Assembly: GCA_022769285.1 (NCBI GenBank) | Contig: JALEKD010000005.1 | Span: 62,001 to 126,000, forward strand | DNA length: 64,000 bases | Reading direction: 5' to 3' | Origin: Prevotella sp. | GTDB taxonomy: Bacteria; Bacteroidota; Bacteroidia; Bacteroidales; Bacteroidaceae | Part shown: positions 19,875 to 30,542 of the stretch, one piece after another | Position numbering within the stretch: the stretch's first letter is position 1 | Layout of the letters: every line of letters begins with the position of its first letter | Position numbers and translations under genes: made by a program | Notes under the pieces: generated by a model | What the model saw: the letters and a program-made list of their open reading frames with translations, nothing else | What the model was told of the DNA's origin: nothing | Database searches by the model: none

Positions 19875-22025
19875 CTATTGGAAGTACTTGGCGTATAGTT
19901 GCTTGGATAGTGCCACTGCATCTTGCTTCTGCGGATACTCTATGGGCACTTGCAGTTCGCAGAACTTCTCCTCAAACTGATAACAGGTTTTGGCAAACTC
20001 GTCATCGCTGAAGTCCTTGCCCTGTTCACGGCAACTGATGGCCTGGTCTATGTACATGCTCCAGCGGGGCAGGTAGAAACTCTGCAGCAATCCGTCCCAT
20101 GGGCGGCCGGCATAGTCGTTGAGTCCCGATAGGTTGTTGTTCCACAGGGTCAGTATGCGGCGGGCGTTGCGCTCGTAGTAGTTCTTTTCCTCCGGGGTGC
20201 GTCCCCATCGGCGCGCATCGTCTATCCATCGTTTCAGGGAGAAGGTAGGATGGCAGGCAGTAAGGGCAGCCTCGTCTCTCAGTACTTCTTTCATCTCTTT
20301 GCCTATACTCCTCATCCCCTGGAGGTCGTACACATCATAGGCCACACGGAATTTACGCCAGAGTACGTAGAAGTGCTCCTCCAGACACTGACGGCCCACA
20401 TTGACAATGTCCATCTTAAAGCCATCACGGTCAGATTGCAGCTGCATGAGCCTGTGCCATATCTCGTTCTGCGCTTCGCGGGTAGGGGTACACTTGTCTC
20501 GTTTACCCATGCCCGGGCGCGACTCTACGAAAGTGTAGTTATAGGGTCGGGGCACATCGAGTACCTGTGTACAGTAGTCGTTGTACACCTTTCGGGCCGT
20601 GCTGTCTACGCGGCCCATACGCTGGTCGGCCAGCGAGTTGCGCCAGTCGGTGAGCGAGCCAGGGATGGCCCACGCCTTGTCGAACAGCATGCCAAAGGCA
20701 AACTGGTTTACGTCAAGGGCCTCCAGCGTGGCACCCACCCCCTTGAACCCAGGCCCAGCCTGAGCGTATGTGGTGTCTATATAGTGGTATATACGATCTG
20801 TGGGAGCCACCAGCCTGTTGCGCCCGCCGAAGTTGTTGAGGTAGCACCATACAAAGGGCTGTCCATAGAACGCCTCGGTGGTCTTCCACATCTGCACGTT
20901 CTCGCACCAGTAGTCCAGCATGATCAGCTTGTCCTGTGGCACACCCCTGAAGAGGGCTTTCAGCCGTTCGCCAGTCCATCCCGGCATGTACTTGTATGTC
21001 CAGCTCATCTGTAGCCATTTGGCCTGCTTGTCGGCAGTAGCCAATGACTCGTATATACTGCGCGACAGCATGCTCAGCGAGTCGCAGTTAAAGGTAGGCG
21101 GGTCTACTTCGTTGAACGGGTCGATGCAGTAGAGGTGGTCGGTGCCGTACATGCGGGTCTGTTCCTCAATGAAGGCCCGCTGTATCTTAGCATACATGGG
21201 GTCTGTGGCAAACAGGAAGTGACACCTGTAACGTTCGGGGTTGTTAAAGTGGCCCCAGTACGACACATCAGTGTACTTTAGTCCGGGTATTTTTTCTATT
21301 AGTTTGCCTGGTATGTGTCCGGCAAATCCCGAGAGGACTGGTGTCATGTTAAACTCGCGTTCGCGTGCCAGTATGCGTTTCTGCAGGGCCTGTTGCCGGT
21401 TCATCCAGTCCTTGGGCAGTGGGCCCATAAAACTGTCAAAGTTGCACATGCGGTGCCACCCCAGGTAAGCAGGGCCTGAGAAGAAACTGCGAATGTCCTC
21501 GTCGCTTAGTCCAAACTTCCGCCACACGTTATACCAGGTCGATTCCTGGCCAGTAAGCGCTAAAGGCATGTTCACACCGTTGAGGGCCATCCAGTCAATC
21601 ATGTGCTCCCACTCGCGCCAAGTCCACCAGGGCATGGAGTAACCGTAAGTGCAGTAGTTGAGGAAGAAACGCATGGGCAGCCGCGCCTTGACGGTTATCT
21701 TGCCACTTACGGCAGGCAGCGTGGTCGGTATCTCGATGGGGTCGTCCTTGTACCAGGATATGGCGGTGTGGCAGTAGTTCTTCAGATAGTAGTTCAGTGC
21801 CATGGCCATGCTGTTGGCGTTATTGGCGCTGATGACAATCTTTGTTCCGCTACTTTCCAGGGTAAAGGTGTCGTGGCTGTCGGCTGTCTTCCTGAATACG
21901 AAGTGCTGCGCCTGGGTACCCAGGATGCGCTTGGCCAGTCCCATTGCCACACTGGTGTCGTTGGCAGCCATTATGGGTAGGGCCATCACAATCATTAGGG
22001 CCATAGCCCATAATCTTTTTCTCAT
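19875..22025 (-). CDS. Alpha-N-acetylglucosaminidase (GH89)
   Basis: NYYLKNYCHTAISWYKDDP, PMRFFLNYCTYGYSMPWWTWREWEHMIDWMALNGVNMPLA, CIDPFNEVDPP; signal peptide; start set at MRKRLWAMAL. Confidence 0.92.
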   Translation of the reverse strand: MRKRLWAMALMIVMALPIMAANDTSVAMGLAKRILGTQAQHFVFRKTADSHDTFTLESSGTKIVISANNANSMAMALNYYLKNYCHTAISWYKDDPIEIPTTLPAVSGKITVKARLPMRFFLNYCTYGYSMPWWTWREWEHMIDWMALNGVNMPLALTGQESTWYNVWRKFGLSDEDIRSFFSGPAYLGWHRMCNFDSFMGPLPKDWMNRQQALQKRILAREREFNMTPVLSGFAGHIPGKLIEKIPGLKYTDVSYWGHFNNPERYRCHFLFATDPMYAKIQRAFIEEQTRMYGTDHLYCIDPFNEVDPPTFNCDSLSMLSRSIYESLATADKQAKWLQMSWTYKYMPGWTGERLKALFRGVPQDKLIMLDYWCENVQMWKTTEAFYGQPFVWCYLNNFGGRNRLVAPTDRIYHYIDTTYAQAGPGFKGVGATLEALDVNQFAFGMLFDKAWAIPGSLTDWRNSLADQRMGRVDSTARKVYNDYCTQVLDVPRPYNYTFVESRPGMGKRDKCTPTREAQNEIWHRLMQLQSDRDGFKMDIVNVGRQCLEEHFYVLWRKFRVAYDVYDLQGMRSIGKEMKEVLRDEAALTACHPTFSLKRWIDDARRWGRTPEEKNYYERNARRILTLWNNNLSGLNDYAGRPWDGLLQSFYLPRWSMYIDQAISCREQGKDFSDDEFAKTCYQFEEKFCELQVPIEYPQKQDAVALSKQLYAKYFQ

Positions 22026-22074
22026 GGTGTATTGTTTTAGGTGGATACTATAATCATCGGGGTAGGGGTGGGGG

Positions 22075-22779
22075 TTAGTCCTCAGCCTTGCCGGTGCCGT
22101 TCTTGCGTTCCAGCAGGTCAGGGCGCAGTCGCTTGGTGCGCTCATAACTCTGCTCTATCTCCCAGTCCTTAATCTTGGCTTCGTTGCCGCTTAGCAGGAT
22201 GTCGGGCACGCGCCATCCCTTGTACTCTGCCGGCCTCGTATAGATGGGCGCCGAGAGCATATCGTCCTGAAAACAGTCTGAGAGGGCACTCTGCTCATCG
22301 CCTATTACCCCTGGCACCACGCGTACCACGGCATCGGCTATGATGGCCGCGGCCAACTCGCCACCGGTAAGCACATAGTCGCCTACCGAGAGCTCGCGGG
22401 TAATGAGATGGTCGCGTACGCGCTGGTCTATACCCTTGTAATGGCCACACAGGATGATGAGGTTGCCCTTGAGCGAGAGGTCGTTGGCGATGTGCTGGTC
22501 GAACTGCTCACCATCGGGCGAGGTGAATATCACCTCATCGTAGTCGCGCTCAGCTTTCAGGGCCGATATGCAGCGGTCTATCGGTTCTATCTGCATTACC
22601 ATACCGGCAAAGCCGCCATAAGGGTAGTCGTCTATCCGGCGCCACTTGTCGTGGGTATAGTCGCGTAGATTGTGTAGATGTATCTCGGCCAGCCCCTTCT
22701 TCTGGGCACGGGCCAGTATGGACTCGTTGACAAATCCCTCCAGCATCTCTGGAAGCACGGTTATAATATCTATTCTCAT
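22075..22779 (-). CDS. trmD: tRNA (guanine-N1)-methyltransferase
   Basis: [57 protein letters not shown]. Confidence 0.95.
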   Translation of the reverse strand: MRIDIITVLPEMLEGFVNESILARAQKKGLAEIHLHNLRDYTHDKWRRIDDYPYGGFAGMVMQIEPIDRCISALKAERDYDEVIFTSPDGEQFDQHIANDLSLKGNLIILCGHYKGIDQRVRDHLITRELSVGDYVLTGGELAAAIIADAVVRVVPGVIGDEQSALSDCFQDDMLSAPIYTRPAEYKGWRVPDILLSGNEAKIKDWEIEQSYERTKRLRPDLLERKNGTGKAED

Positions 22780-22920
22780 TGCTATATTATATATAGGTAT
22801 AGTGGCTCCCCGGATGAGCCATGCACTGATGGCGGGGGTGCCCGGAAAGCCGATGGGTATAATTATAAACAAAATTAGAGTTTTTTTTCCGTTTTTCTCT
22901 ATACTCCCTTGATTTTTTAT

Positions 22921-22928
22921 TACCTTTG
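22921..22928 (+). promoter_or_regulatory. -7 box (TACCTTTG) for the DUF5020 gene
   Basis: TAnnTTTG match 20 bp upstream of ATG 22949. Confidence 0.55.
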
Positions 22929-22948
22929 TCCTTATTTTAACAACCATT

Positions 22949-23698
22949 ATGAAAAAGAGACTATTTATCTTTGCCGCTGCCCTGCTGGCGGCTACTACTG
23001 GATTTGCCCAGAATGTGCAACTGCATTACGACCTTGGTCACAATCTGTATGACGACTTGTCGGAGCGTCAGAGCGTTACCACTACTATAGAGATGTTCAA
23101 GGGTGACAAGTGGGGCAATACCTACTTCTTTACAGACCTGGACTATCGTAGCGATGGTGTTATGGGTGCTTATTGGGAAATAAGCCGCGAGTTTAACATC
23201 AGCAAGAATAAGCAGTGGGCTGCCCACATAGAGTACGATGGTGGCGTGAGCACGGGCCGTGCCCAGAATAGTTATTATGGCAACCGTTTCCAGCAGGCCG
23301 TGCTGCTCGGTGGCGCCTGGAACTGGCATAACGCCAACTTCTCGCGTACCTTCTCGCTGCAGGCCATGTACAAGTATTACTTTAAGAACGCCACGACCGA
23401 TGCCCGCCCCTTCAATGGCTTTCAGCTCACGGCCGTGTGGGGCCTGTCGTTTGCCAAGGGCCTGTGTACGTTCAGTGGTTTCAGCGATCTGTGGTACGAT
23501 TCCCATGTTAATGGCAACCTTATCTTCATGAGCGAGCCTCAGTTCTGGTTCAACCTGAACACCATCAAGGGCTGGGACGGCATTAACCTGAGCTTGGGTA
23601 GCGAGGTAGAGCTGTCTAACAACTTCGTGTGGAACAACCGTGGTCAGAACAACAAGTTCTACGCCATACCCACTGTGGCAGCTAAGTGGACATTCTGA
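22949..23698 (+). CDS. DUF5020 family outer-membrane-like protein
   Basis: Signal peptide; alternating aromatic strands ending ...VAAKWTF, beta-barrel-like. Confidence 0.8.
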   Translation: MKKRLFIFAAALLAATTGFAQNVQLHYDLGHNLYDDLSERQSVTTTIEMFKGDKWGNTYFFTDLDYRSDGVMGAYWEISREFNISKNKQWAAHIEYDGGVSTGRAQNSYYGNRFQQAVLLGGAWNWHNANFSRTFSLQAMYKYYFKNATTDARPFNGFQLTAVWGLSFAKGLCTFSGFSDLWYDSHVNGNLIFMSEPQFWFNLNTIKGWDGINLSLGSEVELSNNFVWNNRGQNNKFYAIPTVAAKWTF

Positions 23699-23729
23699 CA
23701 GGGGGGCTTACGGTTAACATAAACAGAGG

Positions 23730-23764
23730 CGGCAGAGGTAGTAATACCCCTGCCGTCTCTGCCG
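23730..23764. terminator. Hairpin between convergent genes, probable terminator
   Basis: CGGCAGAG-loop-CTCTGCCG. Confidence 0.55.
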
Positions 23765-23782
23765 TTAATACGGATAGATGGG

Positions 23783-25768
23783 TCAGATGGTCTTCGGGCT
23801 GTCGCCGTACCGGTCTATAAAGTCGTTCTCGCTCAGTATAGGGATGTTCAGTTCGTGAGCTTTCTTGTTTTTGGACGAAGCAGAGGTCACGTCGTTGTTG
23901 ATAAGAAAACTGGTAGAACGGCTTACACTGCCCACCACCTTGCCGCCTTGGCTCTCGATGTACTTCTTCAGTTCGTTGCGGTTCTTGTAGTGGTGTACAT
24001 CGCCCGTTACGACGAAGGTGAGGCCCGCACACTTGGTGCCGGCCACCTCGGTGGGAGCCTGCTGTACCTGTAGCTCGGCCATCAGTGTAGTGAGCGCTGT
24101 GTGGTTGGCCGCGTCATGAAACCACCTGACGATGGCGGCCGACTTCTCGGGTCCTATGCCGCCAATGTGGGCAAAATGCTCCAGGTCTGCGGTCTGCGTG
24201 GCCTCGTCTATGAGCGTGGCCAGTGGGTAGGCCCCCATGAGGCGCTTACACACATCGGCCCCGCAGAGGGGGATGGTCAGCGCGTAGAGCAGACGGGTGG
24301 CGTCTACCTGCCGGGCCCGCTCTATGCTGCGCAGGAGGTTGCTTACCGACTTGCGGCCAAACCCCTCCATCATGGACAGTTCAATGGCGTGGTCGCCCAG
24401 GTGAAACAGGTCGGCATACTGGCTCACCCAGCCCAGGTTGATAAACTTGGCCAGCGTCTGCTCGCTCATGCCCTCGATATTGACACCCGCCTTGGACACA
24501 AAGCGGGCAAACTTGCGTAGCTGCTTGGCCGGGCAGTGGCTGTTGGTACAGTGTAGGGTACGGGTGCCGCTCTCGCTCTCGGTAACGGTGGTGGGGGCCC
24601 CACACACAGGGCACTCGGTGGGTATGGCAAGCTGTCCCACGGGCTGTATGACGCGTATAACCTTAGGGATGATTTTGTTGGCCTTGATAACAGACAGCGT
24701 GGTGCCTGGGCCGCCTATGCCCAGGCGCTGGCACTCACTGATGTTGCAGAGCGAGGCCCGCCTTACGGTGGTGCCCTCTAACTCTACGGGAGCAAAGACG
24801 GCCACCGGCGATATGGTCGAGGCCGCACACGACCACTCGATGTGATCCAGCTGAGTGTCGGCACTCTCGTCCTGCCACTTGAAGGCAAATCCGGCGCGGG
24901 TGGCGTGATGGCCTGTAACAGAGCCTGTCTGGGCGTAAGCCGTGTCGTCGAAGGTGATAACCAGGCCGTCTACAGGAAATGGGTTGGCCTGCGAGGTAAC
25001 CTTGGCCGTCCACTTGTCTATCTCTTCGTCTATATTGTCCAGTGTGGGGTGGGCTATCAGCTCGTGCTCTACGGTGCTGAACCCTAAGTCGGTAAGCCAG
25101 GCCATGCGCTCGCCCCACGATACGATGCTCTCGGGGGTATATACCAGCGTAAAGGGTATCCACTGGATATGGCGGCGGCGCACCTCGTTGACATCCTTGA
25201 GCGTGAGCGAACCCGAGGCCAAGTTGCGCGGGTTGGCGTACTCCTCATCGCTCTCCATGTTAAACAGCTCAAAGTCCTGGTAAGCTATGACGGCCTCGCC
25301 GCGTATCACTGTGTGGCCCTTGTAGGCTATCTGGTGCGGAATACCCGTGATGGCATCGGCCAGATGGGTAATGTTGGTACCCGTGTGTCCATTGCCACGG
25401 GTCACTACCTTGGTGAGAGTTCCCCCGTCATAAGTTACCACCAAGGTGAGCCCGTCCAGTTTCCACGAAATCCAGATGGGCCGTCCCTCGGCCCACCGTA
25501 CCAGTTCTGCGGGCTCCTTGGTCTTGGCCAAGGACAGGGCCGGAAACTCGTGAGCCTCTTTCTGGCCGGCTATATTGTCTTCGGAAACCTTGTTGGTAGG
25601 CGAGTCGGGATAGGTGATGCCCGTCTTCTGTTCCAACTGCTTCAGCTGGTCAAACAGGGCATCCCATTCGTAGTCGGTCATCAGTTCGCCACGCCCGTTG
25701 TAGTAAGCGTCCGAAGCCTGGTTGAGCCTGGCTATCAGCTCCTGCATGGTTTTTAGGTCGTTGTACAT
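23783..25768 (-). CDS. ligA: NAD-dependent DNA ligase
   Basis: WKLDGLTLVVTYDGG adenylation motif, zinc finger CPVCGAPTTV...CTNSHCPAK, C-terminal BRCT. Confidence 0.95.
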   Translation of the reverse strand: MYNDLKTMQELIARLNQASDAYYNGRGELMTDYEWDALFDQLKQLEQKTGITYPDSPTNKVSEDNIAGQKEAHEFPALSLAKTKEPAELVRWAEGRPIWISWKLDGLTLVVTYDGGTLTKVVTRGNGHTGTNITHLADAITGIPHQIAYKGHTVIRGEAVIAYQDFELFNMESDEEYANPRNLASGSLTLKDVNEVRRRHIQWIPFTLVYTPESIVSWGERMAWLTDLGFSTVEHELIAHPTLDNIDEEIDKWTAKVTSQANPFPVDGLVITFDDTAYAQTGSVTGHHATRAGFAFKWQDESADTQLDHIEWSCAASTISPVAVFAPVELEGTTVRRASLCNISECQRLGIGGPGTTLSVIKANKIIPKVIRVIQPVGQLAIPTECPVCGAPTTVTESESGTRTLHCTNSHCPAKQLRKFARFVSKAGVNIEGMSEQTLAKFINLGWVSQYADLFHLGDHAIELSMMEGFGRKSVSNLLRSIERARQVDATRLLYALTIPLCGADVCKRLMGAYPLATLIDEATQTADLEHFAHIGGIGPEKSAAIVRWFHDAANHTALTTLMAELQVQQAPTEVAGTKCAGLTFVVTGDVHHYKNRNELKKYIESQGGKVVGSVSRSTSFLINNDVTSASSKNKKAHELNIPILSENDFIDRYGDSPKTI

Positions 25769-25800
25769 AATCGGTAAGTATGTATGGTGGATGTATAGGG

Positions 25801-26466
25801 TTAGCGGAACAGCGTGTAGCTGGCATTGTGGCCCTGGCAGTAGGTGTTAACCAGGCGGATGATTTCCTCGGCATTGGCCCGCACGCGCTCCTCGTTGCCA
25901 TCGTACCCGTTGATGATTACGGTAAGATGGGTGGTGCCCATGTCTATCTTGGTGCGCTCGTTGTCCGAGGTGGGGGTGCCTACGCCGCCCTGCGCGTCGC
26001 GGTACACGGGCAGACCCTCGATATTGATAGGACCGCGGCCAATGCCCTCGTAGGGCTCACCGGCACGGCCAACGCCCAGAATGAGCGTGCCGCCGACAAA
26101 CTTGCCCGTGTCAAAACCGCCAATGCTGTAACCGTACTTGATACTGGCCAGGTTAATCAGGTCTACCAAGGTATTAATCTGGTAGAGGCTCTTGCCCTGG
26201 AGCATGCGGCGGATGAGGGCTTCGGAGGCAGGGCGATAGCGCGACGGATCCTTGCCACAGGCACGGTACACACGGCGGGTGGCGGCTATGCCGGGCTGAT
26301 CCTTCAGTGTCTCGGTGGTAAGGGTAGCCCTGAAGGCATTGCCCAGCTGGTTAATCTCTTTCCACAGTCCCTCAGAGTAGGCTGTGTTTATCACCTGGGC
26401 ATCTACGCAGGCCCCCACGAAGTCGGGGCACACGCTCTCTATCTCTTCTGATACGATAACTTTCAT
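25801..26466 (-). CDS. Free-standing B3/B4 (PheT-like) domain protein
   Basis: GIAATRRVYRACGKDPSRYRPASEALIRRMLQGKSLYQINTLVDLINLASIKYGYSIGGFD. Confidence 0.85.
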   Translation of the reverse strand: MKVIVSEEIESVCPDFVGACVDAQVINTAYSEGLWKEINQLGNAFRATLTTETLKDQPGIAATRRVYRACGKDPSRYRPASEALIRRMLQGKSLYQINTLVDLINLASIKYGYSIGGFDTGKFVGGTLILGVGRAGEPYEGIGRGPINIEGLPVYRDAQGGVGTPTSDNERTKIDMGTTHLTVIINGYDGNEERVRANAEEIIRLVNTYCQGHNASYTLFR

Positions 26467-26695
26467 CTTGCTATACTTGTTGCAAATGATTTCTGATTGC
26501 GAAATTACGAAAAAAACGTCTATTGGCTTCATAAAATCAGGATAAAATACGGACCGGGCCCCTAAAGGCCATTGTGGTGCCTGTCGGGATGGTCTTTGCG
26601 GGGCTATCGGTGGCTAAGAGGGGCAGCGGGGTGGCCAAAGCGTTTTTTTTGTTCACTTTTTCGGTGGTACAGACCACAATCCGACAATTTTTGTT

Positions 26696-26703
26696 TATTT
26701 TTG
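26696..26703 (+). promoter_or_regulatory. -7 box (TATTTTTG) upstream of coaW
   Basis: TAnnTTTG match followed by GGCTGA...TCAGCC hairpin. Confidence 0.45.
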
Positions 26704-26802
26704 TAGGCTGAAAGTCTTATCAGCCAACAGCCGCCAGGGCCATGGCCTGCGCTGAGGGGGGTGGGGCGTATATACATTAATATATATAAGAGCATACACA
26801 AG

Positions 26803-27636
26803 ATGGTTATAGGAATAGACGTGGGCATAAGCACCACCAAGATAGTGGGCATTGATGCCCAGGGACAAGTGGTGTCGCCCATACGTATCAAGGCGACCGA
26901 CCCAGTGACCTCGCTCTACGGGGCGTTCGGCAAATATCTGTACGACAATAAGATTAGCCTGACAGATGTAGAACAGGTGATGATAACAGGTGTGGGCGCG
27001 GCCTACATAGACTCTCCGGTCTACGGGCTGCCCACGGCCAAGGCCGAGGAGTTTCTCTCTGACGGACTGGGAGCCAGTTACGAGACGGGGCTGGACCGTA
27101 TGATAGTAGTGTCGATGGGCACTGGTACCTCGCTGGTACAGTGTATAGGCGACGACATACGTCATGTGGGTGGCATAGGCGTGGGCGGTGGTACGCTGAT
27201 GGGCCTTTCGCGAATAATGCTGAAGACCGAGGACGTACACACCATCACGGAGTTGGCCCTGCAGGGCGACCTGGCCAATATAGACGTGCAGATAGGTGAC
27301 ATAAGTCCCAACCCGCTGCCTGGACTGCCTAAGAACGCTACGGCCAGCCTGTTTGGCAACGCCAAGAGCAACGCCTCGCGCGAGGACATAGCCCTTGGTA
27401 TCATAACCACTGTACTGCAGACCATAGGGTCGAGTACCATCCTCTCATCGCTGGGCAGTGGTATCAAGGAGTATGTGTTGATAGGCAACCTGACCCTCTT
27501 GCCCCAGTGCCGCGAGGTGTTTCCGGCCATGGAGAAGATATATGGCGTACGGTTTATCATACCTGAGTACAGCGAGTTCTGTACGGCCATAGGCGCAGCC
27601 CTGAGCTACAGCCGTGGCAAGAAGGCCAAGGCGTAA
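26803..27636 (+). CDS. coaW: Type II pantothenate kinase
   Basis: MVIGIDVGISTTKIVGID, VSMGTGTSLVQCIGDDIRHVGGIGVGGGTLMGLSR. Confidence 0.88.
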   Translation: MVIGIDVGISTTKIVGIDAQGQVVSPIRIKATDPVTSLYGAFGKYLYDNKISLTDVEQVMITGVGAAYIDSPVYGLPTAKAEEFLSDGLGASYETGLDRMIVVSMGTGTSLVQCIGDDIRHVGGIGVGGGTLMGLSRIMLKTEDVHTITELALQGDLANIDVQIGDISPNPLPGLPKNATASLFGNAKSNASREDIALGIITTVLQTIGSSTILSSLGSGIKEYVLIGNLTLLPQCREVFPAMEKIYGVRFIIPEYSEFCTAIGAALSYSRGKKAKA

Positions 27637-27710
27637 GTCGACTGCGGATACCGGGAGCGCAACGGCCCCGGTGAGTAAAGTAGAGATAACTGGTTAAATC
27701 AATAATAACA

Positions 27711-28622
27711 ATGAAAAAGAATTTTTTGATGGTCCTGTTCCTGATGATGGCCTTGGTGGTCTCGGCACAGGATTTGGTGGTATGTAGTTACAACATCCGT
27801 AATGTTAACCGTGGCGACGACAAGAACGGCAACGGCTGGAAGACACGTTATGAGTATCTGTGTCAGCAGATAGAGTTTGAAGACCCAGGCCTCTTTGGCT
27901 GCCAGGAGGTTAAGAAGGAACAGCTGGACGATATGATAGCTCGTATGCCCGAATACGCTTACGTGGGCGTGGGCCGCGACGATGGTAAAGAGGGTGGCGA
28001 GTACTCGCCAGTATTCTATAAGAAGGACCGCTACGTGCTGTTGGAAAGCGGCACGTTCTGGTTGGCCGAAGACCCCACCAAGCCTGTACTGGGCTGGGAC
28101 GCTGCCTGCAAGCGCGTGTGTTCCTGGGGCCACTTCCGCGACAAGAAGACTAAGCACACCTTCTATTTCTTTAACACCCACATGGACCACATTGGCGTTA
28201 CGGCTCGCCGAGAGGGTGCCAAGCTCATTGTAAGCAAGATGCGCGAGCTTATGAAGAAGAACGACCCCGTTATACTTACCGGCGACTTCAACGTAGACCA
28301 GACCAGCGAGCCTTATCAGATGTTCACCAACTCTGGCTTCCTCACGGACTGCTATGTAGCTGCCCGCTACCGTTTTGCCACTAATGGTACGTTCAACGAC
28401 TTTAACCCGCTTAATTGTTCAAGTAGTCGTATAGACCATATATTTGTGAGCAAGAGTTTCAAAGTGGACCGCTACGCCATCCTGACTAACGGCTACTGGG
28501 ACGGTGTCAGCATGGACGCTGCCAAACCATCTGCCAACGCTCCTCTGGACGTGGTGCTTAAAGAGGGTGTACGCCGCAACCCGTCGGATCACTATCCCGT
28601 GGTGGCCAAGCTGAACTTCTAA
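27711..28622 (+). CDS. Endonuclease/exonuclease/phosphatase family protein, secreted
   Basis: Signal peptide; FFNTHMDHIG, ILTGDFNVDQ, SRIDHIFVS, SDHYPVVA. Confidence 0.9.
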   Translation: MKKNFLMVLFLMMALVVSAQDLVVCSYNIRNVNRGDDKNGNGWKTRYEYLCQQIEFEDPGLFGCQEVKKEQLDDMIARMPEYAYVGVGRDDGKEGGEYSPVFYKKDRYVLLESGTFWLAEDPTKPVLGWDAACKRVCSWGHFRDKKTKHTFYFFNTHMDHIGVTARREGAKLIVSKMRELMKKNDPVILTGDFNVDQTSEPYQMFTNSGFLTDCYVAARYRFATNGTFNDFNPLNCSSSRIDHIFVSKSFKVDRYAILTNGYWDGVSMDAAKPSANAPLDVVLKEGVRRNPSDHYPVVAKLNF

Positions 28623-28645
28623 ACTATAGGAAGATATCATAAAAG

Positions 28646-28677
28646 AAAGGGAGATGCTCATACGGGCATCTCCCTTT
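28646..28677. terminator. Bidirectional intrinsic terminator
   Basis: AAAGGGAGATGC-loop-GCATCTCCCTTT, 12-bp perfect stem. Confidence 0.9.
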
Positions 28678-28725
28678 GTCATTATGATGGGTTGGGGCGC
28701 TGGGGGACAGGCCCTGCAGGCCGAC

Positions 28726-30183
28726 TTAGCTCAGCAGACCGCTCTTGCCTACAAAGAAGAGTAGGGCGTAGCCCAGCACCATACTGATAATACCCATGGT
28801 GAGGCCGGCCTTGAGCATGTCGTTCTGCTTGATGAGGCCGGTAGAGTAGGCTATGGCGTTAGGTGGTGTAGAGATGGGCAGGCACATGGCACTTGAGGCG
28901 GCCAGGGCTATGCCGATGATGATAGTAGAGGTACCACCGATGGAGCCGAGCTTGTCGCCCATGCCCGTACATACCACGGCTAAGATGGGCACCAGTAGGG
29001 CTGTGGTAGCGGTGTTGCTGATAAAGTTACTGAGGAAGTAGCAGATGATGCCGGAGATAAGCAGGATGGCTATAGGCGAGAACCTACCGAAGGGGATGCT
29101 CTCTATGGCGCGGTCGGCCAGTCCGGTGCCGTTCATGCCCAGTCCGAGCGCGAAACCACCGGCTATCATCCAGATAACGCTCCAGTCTATTTTCTGTAAG
29201 TCCTTGCCGGTAATGATACCGGTAAGGGCGAATATGCCCATAGGTATGATGGCCACGGTATTGGCATCGACACCGGTGACGCGGTCAAAAAGCCACATCA
29301 GAATGGTGACAACAAAGGTGATACATACCACCCACATGCGCCAACCATGGGCCACATGACCCTCAATCTTCAGTTCTATGGTTTTCTGAGTAAAGGGGAA
29401 GAACCAAAGGATGAGCCGCCAGCTGATAAGGAGAATGATGATGACCAGGGGGAACATGAGGGCCATCCACTGGCCGAAACTTATGTTCTGGCCCAGCTGC
29501 TCGTTGAGTGCCTGGATGGCTATGGCGTTGGGCGGGGTACCTATGGGCGTGGCCATACCACCGATGTTGGCTGCGATGGGTATGCACATGGTGAGGGCGA
29601 TACGTCCCTTGCCATTGGCGGGCAGGGCGGCAAACACAGGAGTAAGGAAGGTAAGCATCATGGCTGCTGTGGCCGTGTTAGACACAAACATGGAGAACAC
29701 GCCGGTGATGAGCAGGAAGCCCAGGAGCACATTCTTGCTCTTATGGCCAAAGGGGCGGATGAGGTTCTTGGCCAGCAGTACATCGAGGCCCGACTTGGTG
29801 GCGGCGATGGCTAAGATGAAACCGCCCAAGAAGAGCATGATGACGGGGTTGGCAAAGGTGGCCATGATGTCCTTGGCCTTGAGCAGCTCGCCAAAGGCTG
29901 CGCCCTCGCCCCGGAAGCAGGCTATGGAGTTGTCGGACAGCGTGAGGCACATCACCGATATAATGGCCAGCGAGGTAGCCCAGGCGGGAATGGCCTCGAG
30001 TAGCCACGACAGGGTGGCAAAGGCGAAGATGGCGATAACACGTTGCTGGATGACGGTAAGTCCGTCGATGCCGAACGCCGAGGTAGGCAGGTTCCAGATA
30101 ATGGCGGTAACTACAATGATGGCCAGTAGCTGCCACACTTTCTTCATCTCAATCTGGTTGGAGAGTGAATTTTCTTCTGTCAT
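28726..30183 (-). CDS. DASS (SLC13) family sodium/anion symporter
   Basis: NIGGMATPIGTPPNAIA, SNFISNTATTALLVPI, polytopic. Confidence 0.9.
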   Translation of the reverse strand: MTEENSLSNQIEMKKVWQLLAIIVVTAIIWNLPTSAFGIDGLTVIQQRVIAIFAFATLSWLLEAIPAWATSLAIISVMCLTLSDNSIACFRGEGAAFGELLKAKDIMATFANPVIMLFLGGFILAIAATKSGLDVLLAKNLIRPFGHKSKNVLLGFLLITGVFSMFVSNTATAAMMLTFLTPVFAALPANGKGRIALTMCIPIAANIGGMATPIGTPPNAIAIQALNEQLGQNISFGQWMALMFPLVIIILLISWRLILWFFPFTQKTIELKIEGHVAHGWRMWVVCITFVVTILMWLFDRVTGVDANTVAIIPMGIFALTGIITGKDLQKIDWSVIWMIAGGFALGLGMNGTGLADRAIESIPFGRFSPIAILLISGIICYFLSNFISNTATTALLVPILAVVCTGMGDKLGSIGGTSTIIIGIALAASSAMCLPISTPPNAIAYSTGLIKQNDMLKAGLTMGIISMVLGYALLFFVGKSGLLS

Positions 30184-30240
30184 AATTGTAATGTTTTTAG
30201 TTAGTATTCTGGTTGGTTATTATATCCGAGGGGCTGCTAA

Positions 30241-30333
30241 GGCTCTCTGAATGGTCGGTAGGTGTATCCTAAGGTGTAGGATGTATCTCCGAAGACTTAG
30301 AATGTACGTCCAAAAGTCTGGGATGGTGGCCGC
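30241..30333 (+). repeat. Intergenic 21-bp tandem-unit element, copy 2 (degenerate)
   Basis: Begins GGCTCT; units at 30256-30276, 30277-30297 (TAGGATGTATCTCCGAAGACT) and 30298-30318 (TAGAATGTACGTCCAAAAGTC). Confidence 0.75.
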
Positions 30334-30542
30334 GGCGGTCTTTCTGTCTTCTGATGGTTAACGTGGGTAAGCCCCAGAGCCTGTAGGCTGGATTAGTGGC
30401 TGGTAAGCCGGGTCTGTTCAGCAGTGGGGTAGGGGCTGGTGACACGCAATAGGGTAATGCTGGTGGTTTAAGGAACTAACGCCAGGTACAGCCCAGGTTA
30501 AGGTGGGTACGGCACCTGGCGTTAGGGTCATGATGAAATGGT

